Below are positions 44,635 through 57,800 of a stretch of 64,000 bases of DNA, piece by piece. A program made the translations under genes and the position numbers. This stretch comes from Silene conica (Eukaryota > Streptophyta > Magnoliopsida > Caryophyllales > Caryophyllaceae): contig CM055315.2 of the NCBI GenBank assembly GCA_029255685.2, positions 44,745,705 to 44,809,704 of the forward strand, given 5' to 3'. The notes under the pieces are model-generated. The model was not told the DNA's origin. It made no database searches and saw only the letters and a program-made list of their open reading frames with translations. Each line of letters opens with the position of its first letter. Position 1 is the first letter of the stretch.

Positions 44635-46369
44635 TAACTCATTTAACACATACGAGCCTCAATTCAATCGAGACAACGCTTAAGCTAGTTTCTAGAAGTT
44701 AATTTGAAGCGGGAGCCGGTTTCCCTTCCGGTTACCCGGCCGGGGGGTCTTCCTCCTCAACTTAGCTTCTAAATACGGCTTAAACATTCATTCATACAAC
44801 AACTACGGAAACACCCAAGCATTTAACTCACATGAGCAACAAAATAACGAGAATTCATTTGACAAGCCTCATTCTACAAGTTCACATTTCATTCGGAAAT
44901 AAAATAAACTAGCATTTGATGACAAGTCTAATCGTAGGCATGTGAATCAAACAATAAAAGATGGACGGAATTCAATTCCCGAATCATACAAGATATATAT
45001 ATACTTCCTAACATTAGTGTTATAATGATTTAACATACTCAAACAACGTCCGAACAAGCGACAAATCGACGCCCAAACAACCCCCAAAAACAGCCTAGAA
45101 CTCGCCCAAAACCAGCCACTAACGCAGCCTGCCAAGGCTAGCCGCTGGCTGCGCAATGCTCGGCCGCAGGCCTGCGCTTGGGGCCGCAGGCTGCGATTCT
45201 CACAGGTGCTGCCCAGCCTGTGTGCGGCAATGGCAGCCCTCGGTCTTTCCTTGCGTCTAAGAACTCGCTATGTTCAACATACGCAACATACGTGATCTAG
45301 GCAACACAACATCCAATTCAAGACACATATATACCAATATACATCGTAAACAAATGATTATAAACATGATTAACAACTCTTAACATGAATTACAAACAAT
45401 CGGAAATCACAATTTTGATAAGACAAACTAAGCATGTGACGGATACTAGTTTACCCATTAACTATAACCACAATTCATCATTTACTACTACCAAATAAAT
45501 CATGAATTTCATTTTAATCAACTAAATTATGAACTAGACAACTCAATACATCATAATTTCAGACATTAAACAACAATTAACCAACACAATCGATTTTTTA
45601 CTTAAAGTCGAGTAACCTCTCAAACTTAACTTTAAAGGTAACTCGTCAATGAAGTCCAAGCACCCATTCTCGCCCAAGAACAACAAGAAAAACGAGTCAA
45701 AACGAAACCCTAGAAAAATGGGTTTTCAGAAAACTCAACAAGACTAGCTTTTGTTGACATGAAAAGAAGGAGAAGGAGAAGAGGAGAGCATACCTATAAA
45801 GAACACGAGGTTTGAGCAAGGAACGAAGGAGTTAGGGTCGGGTTTGTGCTCTTGAGAAATCACCGACAATCGGGATTGGGGTTTTATGTTTTTTGAAGAG
45901 GATGAAGGAATGAATGTGTTTGATGAGCAAAACACAACATAGGGAGTATATGGGAGGTTTGAGTCGAAAATGACTCGGAATTAATTTAATGAGTCGTGAT
46001 GACTCGGATTTGGCTAACTAAGGCGGAAATAACACCTTAAGACTATTATTACTCAAGATGGAACGAATTATACAAATAAACTACAATTCACGAAATTATT
46101 CGATATACTTGTCATTTTCGAAAATTAAAGTCGAAACTTAAAAATTATAAAACTCGAAATATGATTTGAAACTAATGTGCTTGAAAATAAAATATTCGTA
46201 TTATTAAAATATATTTACGAAATTTCATGAAATGTAAATTATTCTCGAAATTAAATTAAATCTTTAAATTTTATAAAACGGAAAATATCGGGGTGTTTCA
46301 TTAGTGTTCTCGAAAATCTAACCTAAAGGCTAACATAAAAGCGCAGCCCATTAGCTGAGATCAACTCGA

Positions 46370-46535
46370 TCGAGGAAATTAAGTACCAAAAGCTCTCGAT
46401 CGAGGAGATTAAGAACCAAAAGCTCTCGATCGAGGAGATTAAGTACTCGATCGAGGAGGTTAAGAATCAAGAGCTCTCGATCGAGCGATCGAGGATATTT
46501 AGTACTCGATCGAGGGGATTGAGTACTCGATCAAG
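46370..46535. repeat. Array of TCGATCGA palindromes
   Basis: About eight CTCGATCGAG words in the minus-strand Tat/Athila LTR, with 'gaggagattaag' spacers repeated between them. Confidence 0.85.
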
Positions 46536-46563
46536 GACTTCTCATCGCGTAATCCCTACTTCG

Positions 46564-47566
46564 TGTGGGGAATTTCCGTATATTCACCCTTAAAATTACA
46601 GGATTATAACGAAAAGTTTACATGTGAATATAGTCATAAGATGAAAAACTTAAACGAAAGGTAGAGAGTACAACCTTAGGTCCTTGCGCGAATGGCCTAA
46701 GAACAAGAATTAATAGAAATTCCCTCCTATAACTTGCACCCAAGACCCGTCTGAGATGATGCTGCGTGTGCTACAAATGCTGTCCAATTGCCTTGCAATA
46801 TGGGGAGAGTTTTTGTGAGTTTTTAGATGTGAGATCTAGGTTTTGGGAGAAAGCTGCTCTCAAAACCCTAGTTCTTGTAAAAGTGAATTACAAGTTCCAG
46901 TAGTCTGACAAAAGGAGAGTTCTTCTCCTTTTGTAACACTCGGCCGGCCGAAACATAGAGTAGGGTGAAAGTAGGCTTTCCACTCTTACCTTATTCTAAT
47001 TCGTGATTCGACCCGTTTTGCTAAAATATAATCCGCGGGTTTTAATTATAAATTGTATACATATTATCAGATATTAATGCAGTCGATACATTAATAATGG
47101 TCTGATAAGAAAATTACGATATTGTATAATTAGCTCAATTAATATAACTGCTTATATTAATACACGAATTCAATATTTAATTAAATATAACCGTTTATAT
47201 TTAATTTACGAATTAATCATGTAATCCGTATTAGCTAAAATTATTTAATCCGTATTAAATAATTATCTCAACATCTCATTGACTAATTTAATAGTCAATA
47301 CCTCTGACTAACTGTTTAGTCGTATTCAACATAAATGTGACTGTATTTTCATACCTTCACATCTCTCAAACGTGTCCTATAGGTGTGACGCATAGGGACC
47401 AGTTGATCACCGCCATCCGTATGACAATAACGTCAAACTTATCTAGCAAGCCAACCGTTATTGATAAACGTAGATCAACTGATAATAATACCAAAGTATG
47501 CCCTTGTGATCATTTAAGAGATTTAATAAGTCATTATACTAGCTGTCAAGGACACCAGCCCCAACA
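46564..47566 (-). repeat. Solo Copia-type LTR (1003 bp)
   Basis: Plus-strand TGTGGGGAATTT...GCCCCAACA, i.e. minus-strand TGTTGGGGC...TTCCCCACA, flanked by CTTCG at 46559-46563 and 47567-47571. No internal sequence and no gene. Confidence 0.9.
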
Positions 47567-48029
47567 CTTCGTCCACTGAATTTCAAACGGATGCCATTTC
47601 TTCATTACTCGTGCGAATCAAGCAATTTGTGGCGTTGGAAAGCTAAGAGGTAAGCTTTCATCTTCAATTGGAATCACCTGATTATATGTTGTAGAACTCG
47701 AGATATGACTCTCCAAAGTAGGCACTAGTAAATTGAAGCTCTCCTTTGTTTGCCTAGCTTCCTTTCTTCGTTGTGCGCACCTCAAATAGTTTTTCACTTG
47801 GACGATTCACGCTTCCCAATGCTTGTAAGGCTTGTTCCAACTTTCATCTTCAAAATGAATGTACTTGGGACAACTTTGGCTCGTTTTTCACCACTTCCAG
47901 GCTCATTCCTAAAAAATAGCAAGAAAAGCACAAAGTAGCGTGTTCGGGGCATAAAGTGATATAAAATCACCCGTAAAACATAGAAGTGCGTGCGAAAGGG
48001 TGCTGAAAAGTATATATAAAATGCTCGCA

Positions 48030-48101
48030 TCAGTAAGATGCATAATTAATTATATTAGATAGTAATATACAACTTATTAGTTTGTAATTTGGCATATTTC
48101 C

Positions 48102-48148
<47 letters not shown>

Positions 48149-48177
48149 GAAAAAGAAAAAATAAAAAGAAAAAAATA

Positions 48178-48210
<33 letters not shown>

Positions 48211-48211
48211 T

Positions 48212-48252
<41 letters not shown>

Positions 48253-48680
48253 CGTTTACAAAAAATCATTAGTTCTCATCAACTACGTATTAGAATGATG
48301 CGATTTTTATTTGTATTTATCTTATTTCAATGATAAACATAGAAATTTAAATTAGTATGTACTTTAATTTTTTTTATTATTGTTTTTAATTTATTTTAAA
48401 AATAAATAAGCTAAGGTTTAATATTTATTAAGCTATTTATTTGTATTGGATGTTTAAAAATTCATTTTTTTTGTTTGTTTTCAAAATAGGAAATGATGAT
48501 ATGGCTTGTGTAATTTACTCTTAGGTAGTTAAAGAGCAAAAGATTATCCGAAGAAGTGAAGAGTGAAGGAAAGAGTAAGACAGCACATCCTTCTCCAAGG
48601 CGAAGGAGCTAAGCTCAGTCCATAAGTGAGTCTGAGCATCCAGTTTTGAGTTTTGACATACACAAATACATTCATGTCAG
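48030..48680. promoter_or_regulatory. FTSH12 upstream region (promoter and 5' leader, inferred)
   Basis: The only sequence between the transposon edge and the FTSH12 start codon. It contains an AAT/AAAG-rich low-complexity block and then A/T-rich DNA. I cannot place a transcription start or a TATA box with confidence. Confidence 0.5.
48102..48251. repeat. (AAT)n microsatellite with A-rich interruption upstream of FTSH12
   Basis: Two long AAT runs (about 48102-48146 and 48178-48251) separated by an AAAG/AAAAT stretch. The poly-leucine frame on the other strand is an artefact of this repeat. Confidence 0.9.
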
Positions 48681-48856
48681 ATGTCCTCCCCAATATTAAT
48701 GTTACTGCACTCTCCCTCTTTCTGTTCACCATTATTACTACCGCCAAGCCGCCATTACAACAATTCCTCCAGGATTCCCCTCCGCCACCGCAACAACAGG
48801 CCCTTCTTCTTACCTCGTGCTTCCAATTCCAATTCCAATTCCAATTCCTGGGATAA
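48674..48856 (+). other. Upstream ATG opening a 60-codon frame that overlaps the FTSH12 start
   Basis: This ATG precedes the FTSH12 ATG by 7 nt, in a different frame. It runs 60 codons through the transit-peptide region to TAA at 48854-48856. Its context (ttcATGt) is weak. Whether it lies in the mRNA depends on the transcription start, which I cannot see. Confidence 0.5.
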
Positions 48857-51800
48857 ACTTTCCACCTCCTTCACCCGTACTTGCCAACTTTTTCGTTCCC
48901 AGTTTAATCGCCTTAGCTTTGAGTTTCTCTATTGGAATAAATGGGATAACTGGAAGGTAATCATTCATCACTTCTCATTCTTGTTTTGCTTTCCAATGCC
49001 TGTATGATACTATAAACCTTAATTATTCATCTGATTAACTCTCCAGGACATAAATACCTGGGAACCTAAGCGACTTGCCGCCTTGCTCCTCTATATATTT
49101 GCTATTTTACTTTCTTTTCAAAAACTTTATGCCGCATTTCAATCTCCTCGTATTGCCCAACACCGAAAACAGCTTACCAATGCATATATGGAGGCCTTGA
49201 TTCCTCTTCCCACACCAGACAATGTCACCAAGTAAGTTAAATGGGACTTCCTAATTCCTATGCTTCCTGTTACTCCTTACTGTGTGTGTATCAAATTGGA
49301 ATTGTATCCCTTTAACTGCAGGGTTAAGAAGGGCATTTGGAGAAAGACCACGCCTAAAGGACTCACAATCAAGAAGTTTATCCAAGGACCTAACGCCACT
49401 ATGATTCATGACACTTCTTATGTTGGTGAAGATGCATGGAATGATGACACGGAACGCCCACTCCCTCTGGAAAACATGAAACAAATTATTAGTGGCAATG
49501 CAAGTTTGAGTGAACAAGACAATAAGGCTGTGCAAAGGGAGATTGGGGTTTCAGGTTAGCCAAATCAAATTAAATTATTAACAAGAGGTTTCAATCTTCA
49601 AAACACTAACTCTTGCGTTTTTTTGGATATTGGGTTAGTAAGTGTAGGATCTCTTATATGCTCTGCCCTTTCAGGGTTTCATCACTTTGATATTTAGTTG
49701 GAAAACCGTAGACTATGGTCTTATTATGATTGTCATTATGCATGGGACTTGTATATCTTGGGTTAACTTTTCTAACTGAATAGCATATCATGCTGCCATC
49801 ATGGCCAATTGAAATCAGACTGTGGACAATTTCATGGCAGTATTAATGCTACATGCGTTGCTATATTGTTGCTTGAGGTGGACTTATATGTTAACCATGT
49901 GCTTCTTTATTTCATCTCTGTCACTATGAGTCACATACTCCTGTTATCTTGTTCGTCAAAGTACCATCAACTTTACTAGGAAAATAAGCAAATCTTATTG
50001 GTTCTGTAAACTCTTGTGCAAAATACAGAAGTCAGGTATACAAGTATGTGCAATGAATTTTTTTATTTTGTTTCAATATGTCATAGTGTTGGGCCTGCCT
50101 CACTTTACGGCTCGGAGTGTTGGGCCGTGAATTAGTGTCACATTCAAAAGATAAGTGTGGTGGAGATGCGTATGTTGAGGTGGATGTGCGGCCATACAAG
50201 GAAAGACCGGTTAAGGAATGAGGCGATTAGTGAGAAGGTAAAAGTGGCGCAATAAAGGACACGATGATGGAAAACCGACTAAGATGGTTTGGCCATGTGA
50301 GAAGGTCATCTATGAACGCACCGCGTAGGAGGTTGGAGACCCGGGGCACAAAAAAGGTGCTAGGGGTAAAGGGAGACCAAAACAAACATGGAGAAGTGTG
50401 ATTGAGCATGATATGAGATTTCTCGGACTTCAGGAGGGGATGGTGATAGAGAGGGCACTATGCAGGGGAAATGATACATGTGGACTTTTAGTATTTGATG
50501 TTTTTATTTAAATTTTTAAAATTATTTGTTCTTTTTGGAATTATTACACATTTTTCCCAAAAACTTTTTATTTTAAGTTTTGCTTCATTTTTCAAAATCC
50601 TTTTAAGCGTTATTCTCGATTTAGTTTGTAGGTTTTTATATATTTAATAAGTTTGATTTAGAATCTATAAATCCTCTTTGTCTTGTATATTATGTTTCAC
50701 TCCACTTCTATTTTTTTCTTTTCTTTCTTTATTTTCGCTTGTTGAGATGGGAGTTCACCCATGTCGGTCCAAAGGATGATTCATGTCAGCGGACCACAAA
50801 TCATTTTGGTACTAAGACTCTGATGTTGTTGTTGTTGTTTCAATATGTCATAGTGTGTGAAGCGCTTGCTTTATATATTAGAGCTTTTGATGTCTACAAC
50901 CTCTCAAAAAAGAGAAAGGTTTCAATACTTGGCATTTGCTTCGAAAAAAATAATCTTTATAGCCAGATCTTTTGACTTTTACATCTGTCATGGTTGACAG
51001 CTCATGAGCAGGAGCTTCAAGGATCATGGCGTGAAAGGCTCCATGCATGGGCACAAATTCTTGAAAAGGAGAAGTTGCATGAGCAGATGAGCTCCTTGAA
51101 CGCTAAATATGTGGTTGAATTTGACATGAAAGAAGTTGAGAACAGTCTCCGGAAACATGTGGAGGAAAAGGCAAGAGATGCACAAGGAGCAAGGGCTTTT
51201 TGGATCTCCAAACGTTGGTGGCGCTACAGGCCTAAACTGCCATACACCTACTTTCTCCAAAAACTTGATACCTCAGAGGTAATATGAACTGACAATCTCT
51301 TATCTTGTTATGCAACAACCGGTTTATCAAAGTTTTGAAGGTTAGAGTGATAGTATTTTGAGGCTGATTATCAGCCGCTTCATGACACAACCACCGAGAC
51401 CAGTCTGCGGCATTGGATCAAGGCTCACACCTAGATTTAAACCATGGCAATAATGCTAAAATTGAAAAATATTTTAGTGTCGCATAAGACGTGGTTAAAC
51501 ATTATACGTTGCTTTTGTGCCTAGCATCGCTTTCCAGTTATATAAGCGGTGCAATTTGGTCATCATAGATTGATTGAGGGGAGGTTTGGAGCTCTAGGAT
51601 ATGATTCCTATTTTCTGATAACATTGTGGCAAATACAATTAACAGAATAATAGATATAAAGTTTTAGAGGATCAATTGACCTTGTGACATAATAAATATT
51701 GAACGAGAAATCAGATTTGAGTTTGGATTAGACTGTTAGCAGGAATCTGGGAGTAAAAAACCAAATATGTGTTGAAATGTTGCTAAGCTTGCTACCCTGT

Positions 51801-54800
51801 TCATAACTTCGTAAGTGGGTACCAGTTTTGTTGGGGATGGAGGATTGCAGACTTTATAAATTATCTATATCTAGAGAGTTTATCTGATAAATTCTTGTAG
51901 TCATCTCATGCTGTTTCTATTTAAGCTTCTATAGGAAACACTAGTTCCTTCCTCCTTTACAGCTCCCAGTTATCTTTGGAACGCGAAAGGTTCAGGAGGA
52001 GGTCAAACCTCTTCTGAGACCAGTTGTCTTTAAGAGGCTTTGTAGTGAAAATGGTCAATCACTTTTGGAGCATTTATTAGTTACTTGGGATGTACAAAAT
52101 CGTTGATGTAATTGTCTAAGAATAAATAAATACGAAAATAACATTTACATCCCTTTGGCAGACAGTTGATTTTGCCACATCCAGTGATATAGCTGAACTG
52201 TTAAGAAATAAGATAGATGCTCTCATTTTTCTGTTACAGAATATAGACACCATTTGAAATTTTGATTTATGCTCCTAGGGTTCTAGTAGTTGAACTATCT
52301 GCCAGCACCCACTATCCAGCACACGTCCTGTTCTCATTGGTTTTATTGCGATTTCAAGATGTACGCAACATGAAGTACACAGCCCAAAGTGTGATCAGGC
52401 TGTTATTTGATATGCCATTAGTGTGGTAATTTGTAATATTAGGATTTGAAGTGAGGAAATTATTTGATAGTAACTATTATTTTATTTTTATTCATAAGAG
52501 TAATTATTTCCTATGTTACTTCAACACTTCACTTTAATGCCAGTAGACATTACGATACACTTTGACACTTTGTGTAAGACTAAGAACATGATGCTTTTCA
52601 AATTAACAAATTCTCGTATAAGACAATCTCACGAGAGTGACTTATATGAGGATTTAGGTATTCTTTTATTTCAGCAGTGGGTCGTTGAGTGCGGTTTTTG
52701 GTTAAATAGATTAGCCTCATACCAAAATGTAATGAGACGGTCTCGCAAGAGATCTGTTTTGCACAAATAACAGCGTTCGACACTTTAAACAAAGTTAAGA
52801 ATAACATTACTTATTTCTCAATTCTATTTACATTTGCTACTTTCTCTTTTTCAAGCGGGTAAGAAGTGGAGAGTTTTAACTTTTAATATTTGTTTATATG
52901 ATGGATGTCTCAATTATGGAATAATATCTTCACTTCTTTGTCAAATAGATCGAATATAAATTAAAGAGCAATATTGATTTTTGCACACATTTTTCTTGCC
53001 TCCCTCATTTACCCTCCTCTCTCATGTCTTTCCCAACCCACACCTATTCCGCATCCTGTCAACCACTTTATCTTGGCGGCGACGATCCGCCATTTAAACC
53101 ACCTGAAACCCATTGCAAAAACCCAAAAAAGGATGTTGTCATCAAAGGTAGGGTCAAGCTGGAGACACAAGCTCGTAGATTGATCACATAGGTTATTTTT
53201 TTGTATTAACAACCTTGGCATATGTTTTTTTATTAAGCTTGTAGTTTCCTATTAGCATGCATTTCTCTATATTAACAAGTCACATATGTAAGTGTGATCG
53301 GACCGACCTGCACTTCTCTATGTTAACGCTTATGTTAGGACTATTAAGTTTGAGATTTCCAAGTCATTGGAGAAGAGTGATTGAGCGGATCTATTATCCA
53401 AAAAAGATGGAGAGTTAAACGGGGATGTGGGTCACAAAATTAAAGCGGGATGGATGAAATGGAAAAATGCTACGAGGTTTTTGTGTGATAAAGGTATGCC
53501 CCAAGGATTAAAGGGGAAATTTTATCGTATGACGATTATGTCTTACTTTACGGCTCGGAGTGTTGGGCCGTGAAACAGTGTCACATTCATAAGATGAGTG
53601 TGGCAAATATGCGTATGTTGAGGTGGATGTGCGGCCATACAAGGAAAGACCGGTTTAAGGAATGAGGTGATTAGGGAGAAGGTAAAAGTGGCCCCAATGG
53701 ACAAGATGATGGCAAACCGACTAAGATGGTTTGGCCATATGAGAAGGAGACCTATTGATGCAACAATTAGGAGGTTGGAGACTTGGGGTGCAGAAAAGGT
53801 TGCTAGGGGTAGAGGGAGACCTAAACAAACATGGAGAAGAGTGATTGAGCACGATATGAGATTTCTCGGGCTTCAGGAGGGGATGGTGATGGTGATGGTG
53901 AGGGCACTATGGAGGGATATGATACATGTGGACTTCTAGCATTTGATGTTTTTATTAAGTTTTCTAAAACTGTTTTTTTTCTTTTTGGACTTATTACACT
54001 TTTTTCCCAAAAACTTTTATATTAAGCTTTACTTCATTTTTCAAAATCACTTTAAGCTTTATTATTGATTTATTTTTTAGGTTTTTATATATGTGATAAG
54101 TTCGATTTAAAATCTATAAAACCCCTTGCCTTTCATTTTTTGTTTCACTCCACTTCCGTTTTTCCGTTTCTTTCTTTTTTCTCTTGTGGAGATGGGAGTT
54201 CACCCATGGCGGTTCCAAAGGATGATTCATGTCAGCCAACCCCAAATCATTTTGGGACTAAGGCTCTGACGATGTTGTTGTTGTTGTTGTTGTTGTATTT
54301 CCGAATCATTGACTCTTCAATTCCATAATCAAATTCAGGTCATTTAATTCGTGGTGTTTCAATGTCTGCCTACCACCACAACCTGCTGACCAAAAGACCC
54401 CAAGCTGACTGGCCACCATACCCGACCAACCAACCACCGCAAACTCCAAAAAACCCGGAACCTTCAAAACTAACACACAAAAAAAGTAATAATGAATCAA
54501 AAACTTGTTTTACAATTGAATTATGATCCATTATTGAACAATGATGATGTATTTAGAGGTGTATTGGTTAGGATTTGAGAGTAATTACGTATTTTTTATA
54601 GCCAAGGGTATGCAAATTAAAGTTGTCGGGAAAAAATGTAGAGCGTTGAGAGTTTAGCGTACTGTGAAAATAAATTACGTTTATTTTAGCAAAAAAGATT
54701 GTATGCTAATCATCTGCTTGTGTGCTTGTTTTACTGACAGGTTGCAGCTATTGTCTTTACTGAAGATCTGAAGCGATTATATGTGACCATGAAGGAAGGT

Positions 54801-57800
54801 TTTCCTCTGGAATATGTTGTAAGTACCATGTGTTTCATGGCTTATCTTTTCTGGTCCCCTCAAAGTTCTTCAGCATCTATCTATCTTTTATTACTATGAT
54901 CAAATGATTGTTGTAGGTTGATATTCCGCTTGATCCATACTTGTTCGAGACAATATCTAATTCCGGCGTTGAAGTGGATCTTCTTCAAAAACGACAAATC
55001 CATTATTTTATGAAAGTTTTGATTGCTTTATTACCGGGAATTCTTATTCTGTGGTTTATGAGGGAGTCGTTGATACTTCTGCATATTACGTCCAGCCGTT
55101 TTCTGTATAAGAAGCATAAACAACTCTTTGACATGGCGTATTCAGAGAACTTTGTAATGGTATTTCTCTTAGATTCTTGTAAAAAGTGTACATTTTCTTT
55201 GTAGCTCAACCGTTTTTTTTCTGATTCCATCTCTTCCTTTCCAGTCTGTTGGGGAAGGCGTTGAAACAAAGTTGATGTACAAAGAAGTAATAGTAGGAGG
55301 CGATGTTTGGGATCTTCTGGATGAAATAATGATTTACATGAGTAACCCCATGCAGTTTTATGAAAAAAGGGTGCAATTTGTGAGGGTAATATTCTATACT
55401 TACGCATGAAACTTTTATCATATTATTGATGTTATTCAGCATACTTTCCGTTTTTTTGGTTTTTTTTTTCTTTTGGAAAAAATGGAGATTTTATTCTCTA
55501 TGAGGATCGGTAGAAAAGGACTAGTACAAGTTGAGCAAGTCCATAGCTGAAACCGAGCCAAGAAAGACAAATTATACATTTTACAAACTATTACATACGA
55601 CTGTGAATGTCAGAAGGATGTTTGACATTTGAAAATTCTTCAAATTAAGTTCTGTCCGACTTCATATACTGCTAGGTTACATAGACTATTTAGAGAATGT
55701 GACGTGGGTGCATGTCTAAGTGTCGGACTCAGCCGTGTTTATGAAAATTCACATGTTATTGGCTTAAATGAAGTTTCCCTAGAGTAAAACCATGTTCGAG
55801 TATCTAGTGTCAAACACAGTGGCAATGTAATATGAGTAGTTCGGACTTCGGAGTAAGAAAATAGACAAGAACCAGTATCCCAGCTCAAAGAATACGCACT
55901 TGAATGGACTTTCAGTCCTCTGCAGAAGCCATCTCAATTCCTTAGAATAATTTAACCAGCTCTTTGCAATTGCTACTTAATCTAGCCGGTTCTCTATGCC
56001 TAACTTACTATCCATTAAGCCAAAAACAAGTGGCTATGCATTTCTGTAGCATTATAGCAGAGCAGACACTAGCATGGTTTTGGATATTGATTGCGGCACT
56101 AAAATACGTACAACTTATCATGGTCTTTAAGCTTACTGCAACCGCGTACTGAGCAAATATTCAGAGTCAATTGACGGAGATTAGGCTGCAGAGATCGATT
56201 CTGAGGTCAAGTCTCAAACTGAATTTATACTATGCATAGTAGTTAGCGACGGATATGGCAAGAAGTCTTCCGATTGCTTAGATTCTGTCATCTTGTAGAG
56301 TTCTTATTTTACTAACTCCATAGAGAATATGTACTTGTATAGTCGTATCTATTTTCTCAGGCTAGGAGAACTTTTTAACTTTAATCGTGTCTCGTTTATC
56401 TATCAAAATAAAAGCTCAATGTATATATTAAGTATCTTTTATGCTTTGGAATGATCTTATCGAGGTTTCTTCTTGTGTCTGTGGCAGGGTGTTCTTATAT
56501 CAGGACCACCAGGGACTGGTAAAACACTGTTTGCCAGAACACTAGCAAAGAAAAGTGGTTTGCCATTTGTGTTTGCGTCTGGTGCAGAGTTTACTGATAG
56601 TGAGAGAAGTGGCGATGGAAAGATCAATGAATTGTTCTCGACGGCGCGGAGAAATGTAATCTATATTACTCTATTTATTTTTCATTTGTGTAAATTTAAG
56701 AATATTATTTTCAGTTCCCTTCATGCTGGCATTCTACTTGTAATCTGCTCTTATACTAGAAAAACAACAGCAACACCAACAAAAGAGCCTTAATCCCAAA
56801 AGGATTTGAGGTCGACGAACATGAGTCATCATCTCAAACCATCAATGGGAAGTATAGTTATGAAAAGGAAAAAAAAGAAGGGAAAACACTATAGAATATA
56901 CTAACATGACTCTGCTCGTATGAGTAATGTGGATGATAGGCTGAATTTTCTGCTGCTTTTGCTAGTTTATCAAATCAGTTAACCCTGTTGCTGGTTCTCC
57001 TTTTGAAAGAACTGGAATTCATCATCCGTTTAATTTCTCAAGTGAAACCATGGTCAGCAGGTGATATGTTGAGGAGGTTAATACTCTCTGTCCAAGTCAT
57101 TTGTTTATTTTAATTATTTTTTTTGGCGAGGGGAATTTTTCTAACAAAGGTAAACAAATGACTAAGATGGAGGGATTTTATTTTCTTTTTCTTTTTCTTT
57201 TTTTTTTTTTTTTTTTTGCCGAAGGGGTTTCAGCTAGTTGTATGATAACATGCAATGTGATTTATTGAAGTTACCATGATTGCATCCCATGCTTTAGGTT
57301 TCCTTTCATAGACTGTTTTGCCATTGAAACCATTCTACAACATAAGGTAATGATATCTAAGAGACCTTAGCATCTCTTAAATCCCTTCAATTCTCCTTCA
57401 TTTTCTTTAATCTTATGTGTAATTTAAGTTGCTGATGCTAAAATAAGAAAGATGAGAGCTTGCAAAAAGTTATTTGAACATTTGTCTCAGCTTTTTTTTT
57501 TTTAGAAATTTAAATGTCCTCATTTGCTTTCACAACGCAAGGATACTTGCAATAATCGTATAACATCTGTTCTTTATAATTGTGCAGGCTCCATCCTTTG
57601 TTTTTATAGACGAAATTGATGCGATTGCAGGAAGGCATGCTAAAAATGATCCACGAAGAAGAGCAACATATGATGCATTAATTTCTCAGTTGGATGGGGA
57701 GTAAGTCTCTTGGTTTTGCTTATTTCAGCAGCAGTCTAATATTTTCTAGGAATATGTATTTGTGTGCCTTGGTTTGTCAGATGCAGAGGGCTTTACTTAT

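Larger units (their letters stand above)
43463..46300 (-). repeat. Solo LTR of a chromovirus-like Gypsy element (2838 bp)
   Basis: Plus-strand ends TGTGACACCCC and CGGGGTGTTTCA, flanked by TTAGT at 43458-43462 and 46301-46305. Comparison of ends with the other chromovirus LTRs puts the sense on the minus strand. It contains the hairpin arrays at 44000-44101 and 44429-44634, and a GC-rich block near 45120-45240. Its short open frames look like chance. No gene. Confidence 0.9.
43095..48029 (-). repeat. Tat/Athila-type LTR, minus strand, broken by three insertions
   Basis: Sense start TGATGCGAGCA at 48029. It continues leftwards with two solo LTRs inside (43463-46300 and 46564-47566) and is cut at 43094 by the plus-strand Tat/Athila element. 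The 43125-43170 stretch aligns with 31355-31400 of the LTR at 30768-32320. Its start lies 651 bp upstream of the FTSH12 ATG and points away from it. Confidence 0.75.

Noticed and set aside
48030..48269. Leucine-rich frame upstream of FTSH12
   Set aside because: Reading of an AAT repeat on the opposite strand; low complexity only.
48653..48680. FTSH12 start further upstream
   Set aside because: An in-frame TGA at 48654-48656 and no in-frame ATG between it and 48681.
52610..52760. Small MITE around the 'agac..tctc' words in intron 4
   Set aside because: The words are direct, not inverted, repeats and no clear ends or duplication were found.
55452..55620. Antisense SINE or LINE starting with a T-rich run in intron 7 (similar at 60440-60620)
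   Set aside because: No target duplication or internal promoter boxes could be found; kept only as a remark in the intron entries.
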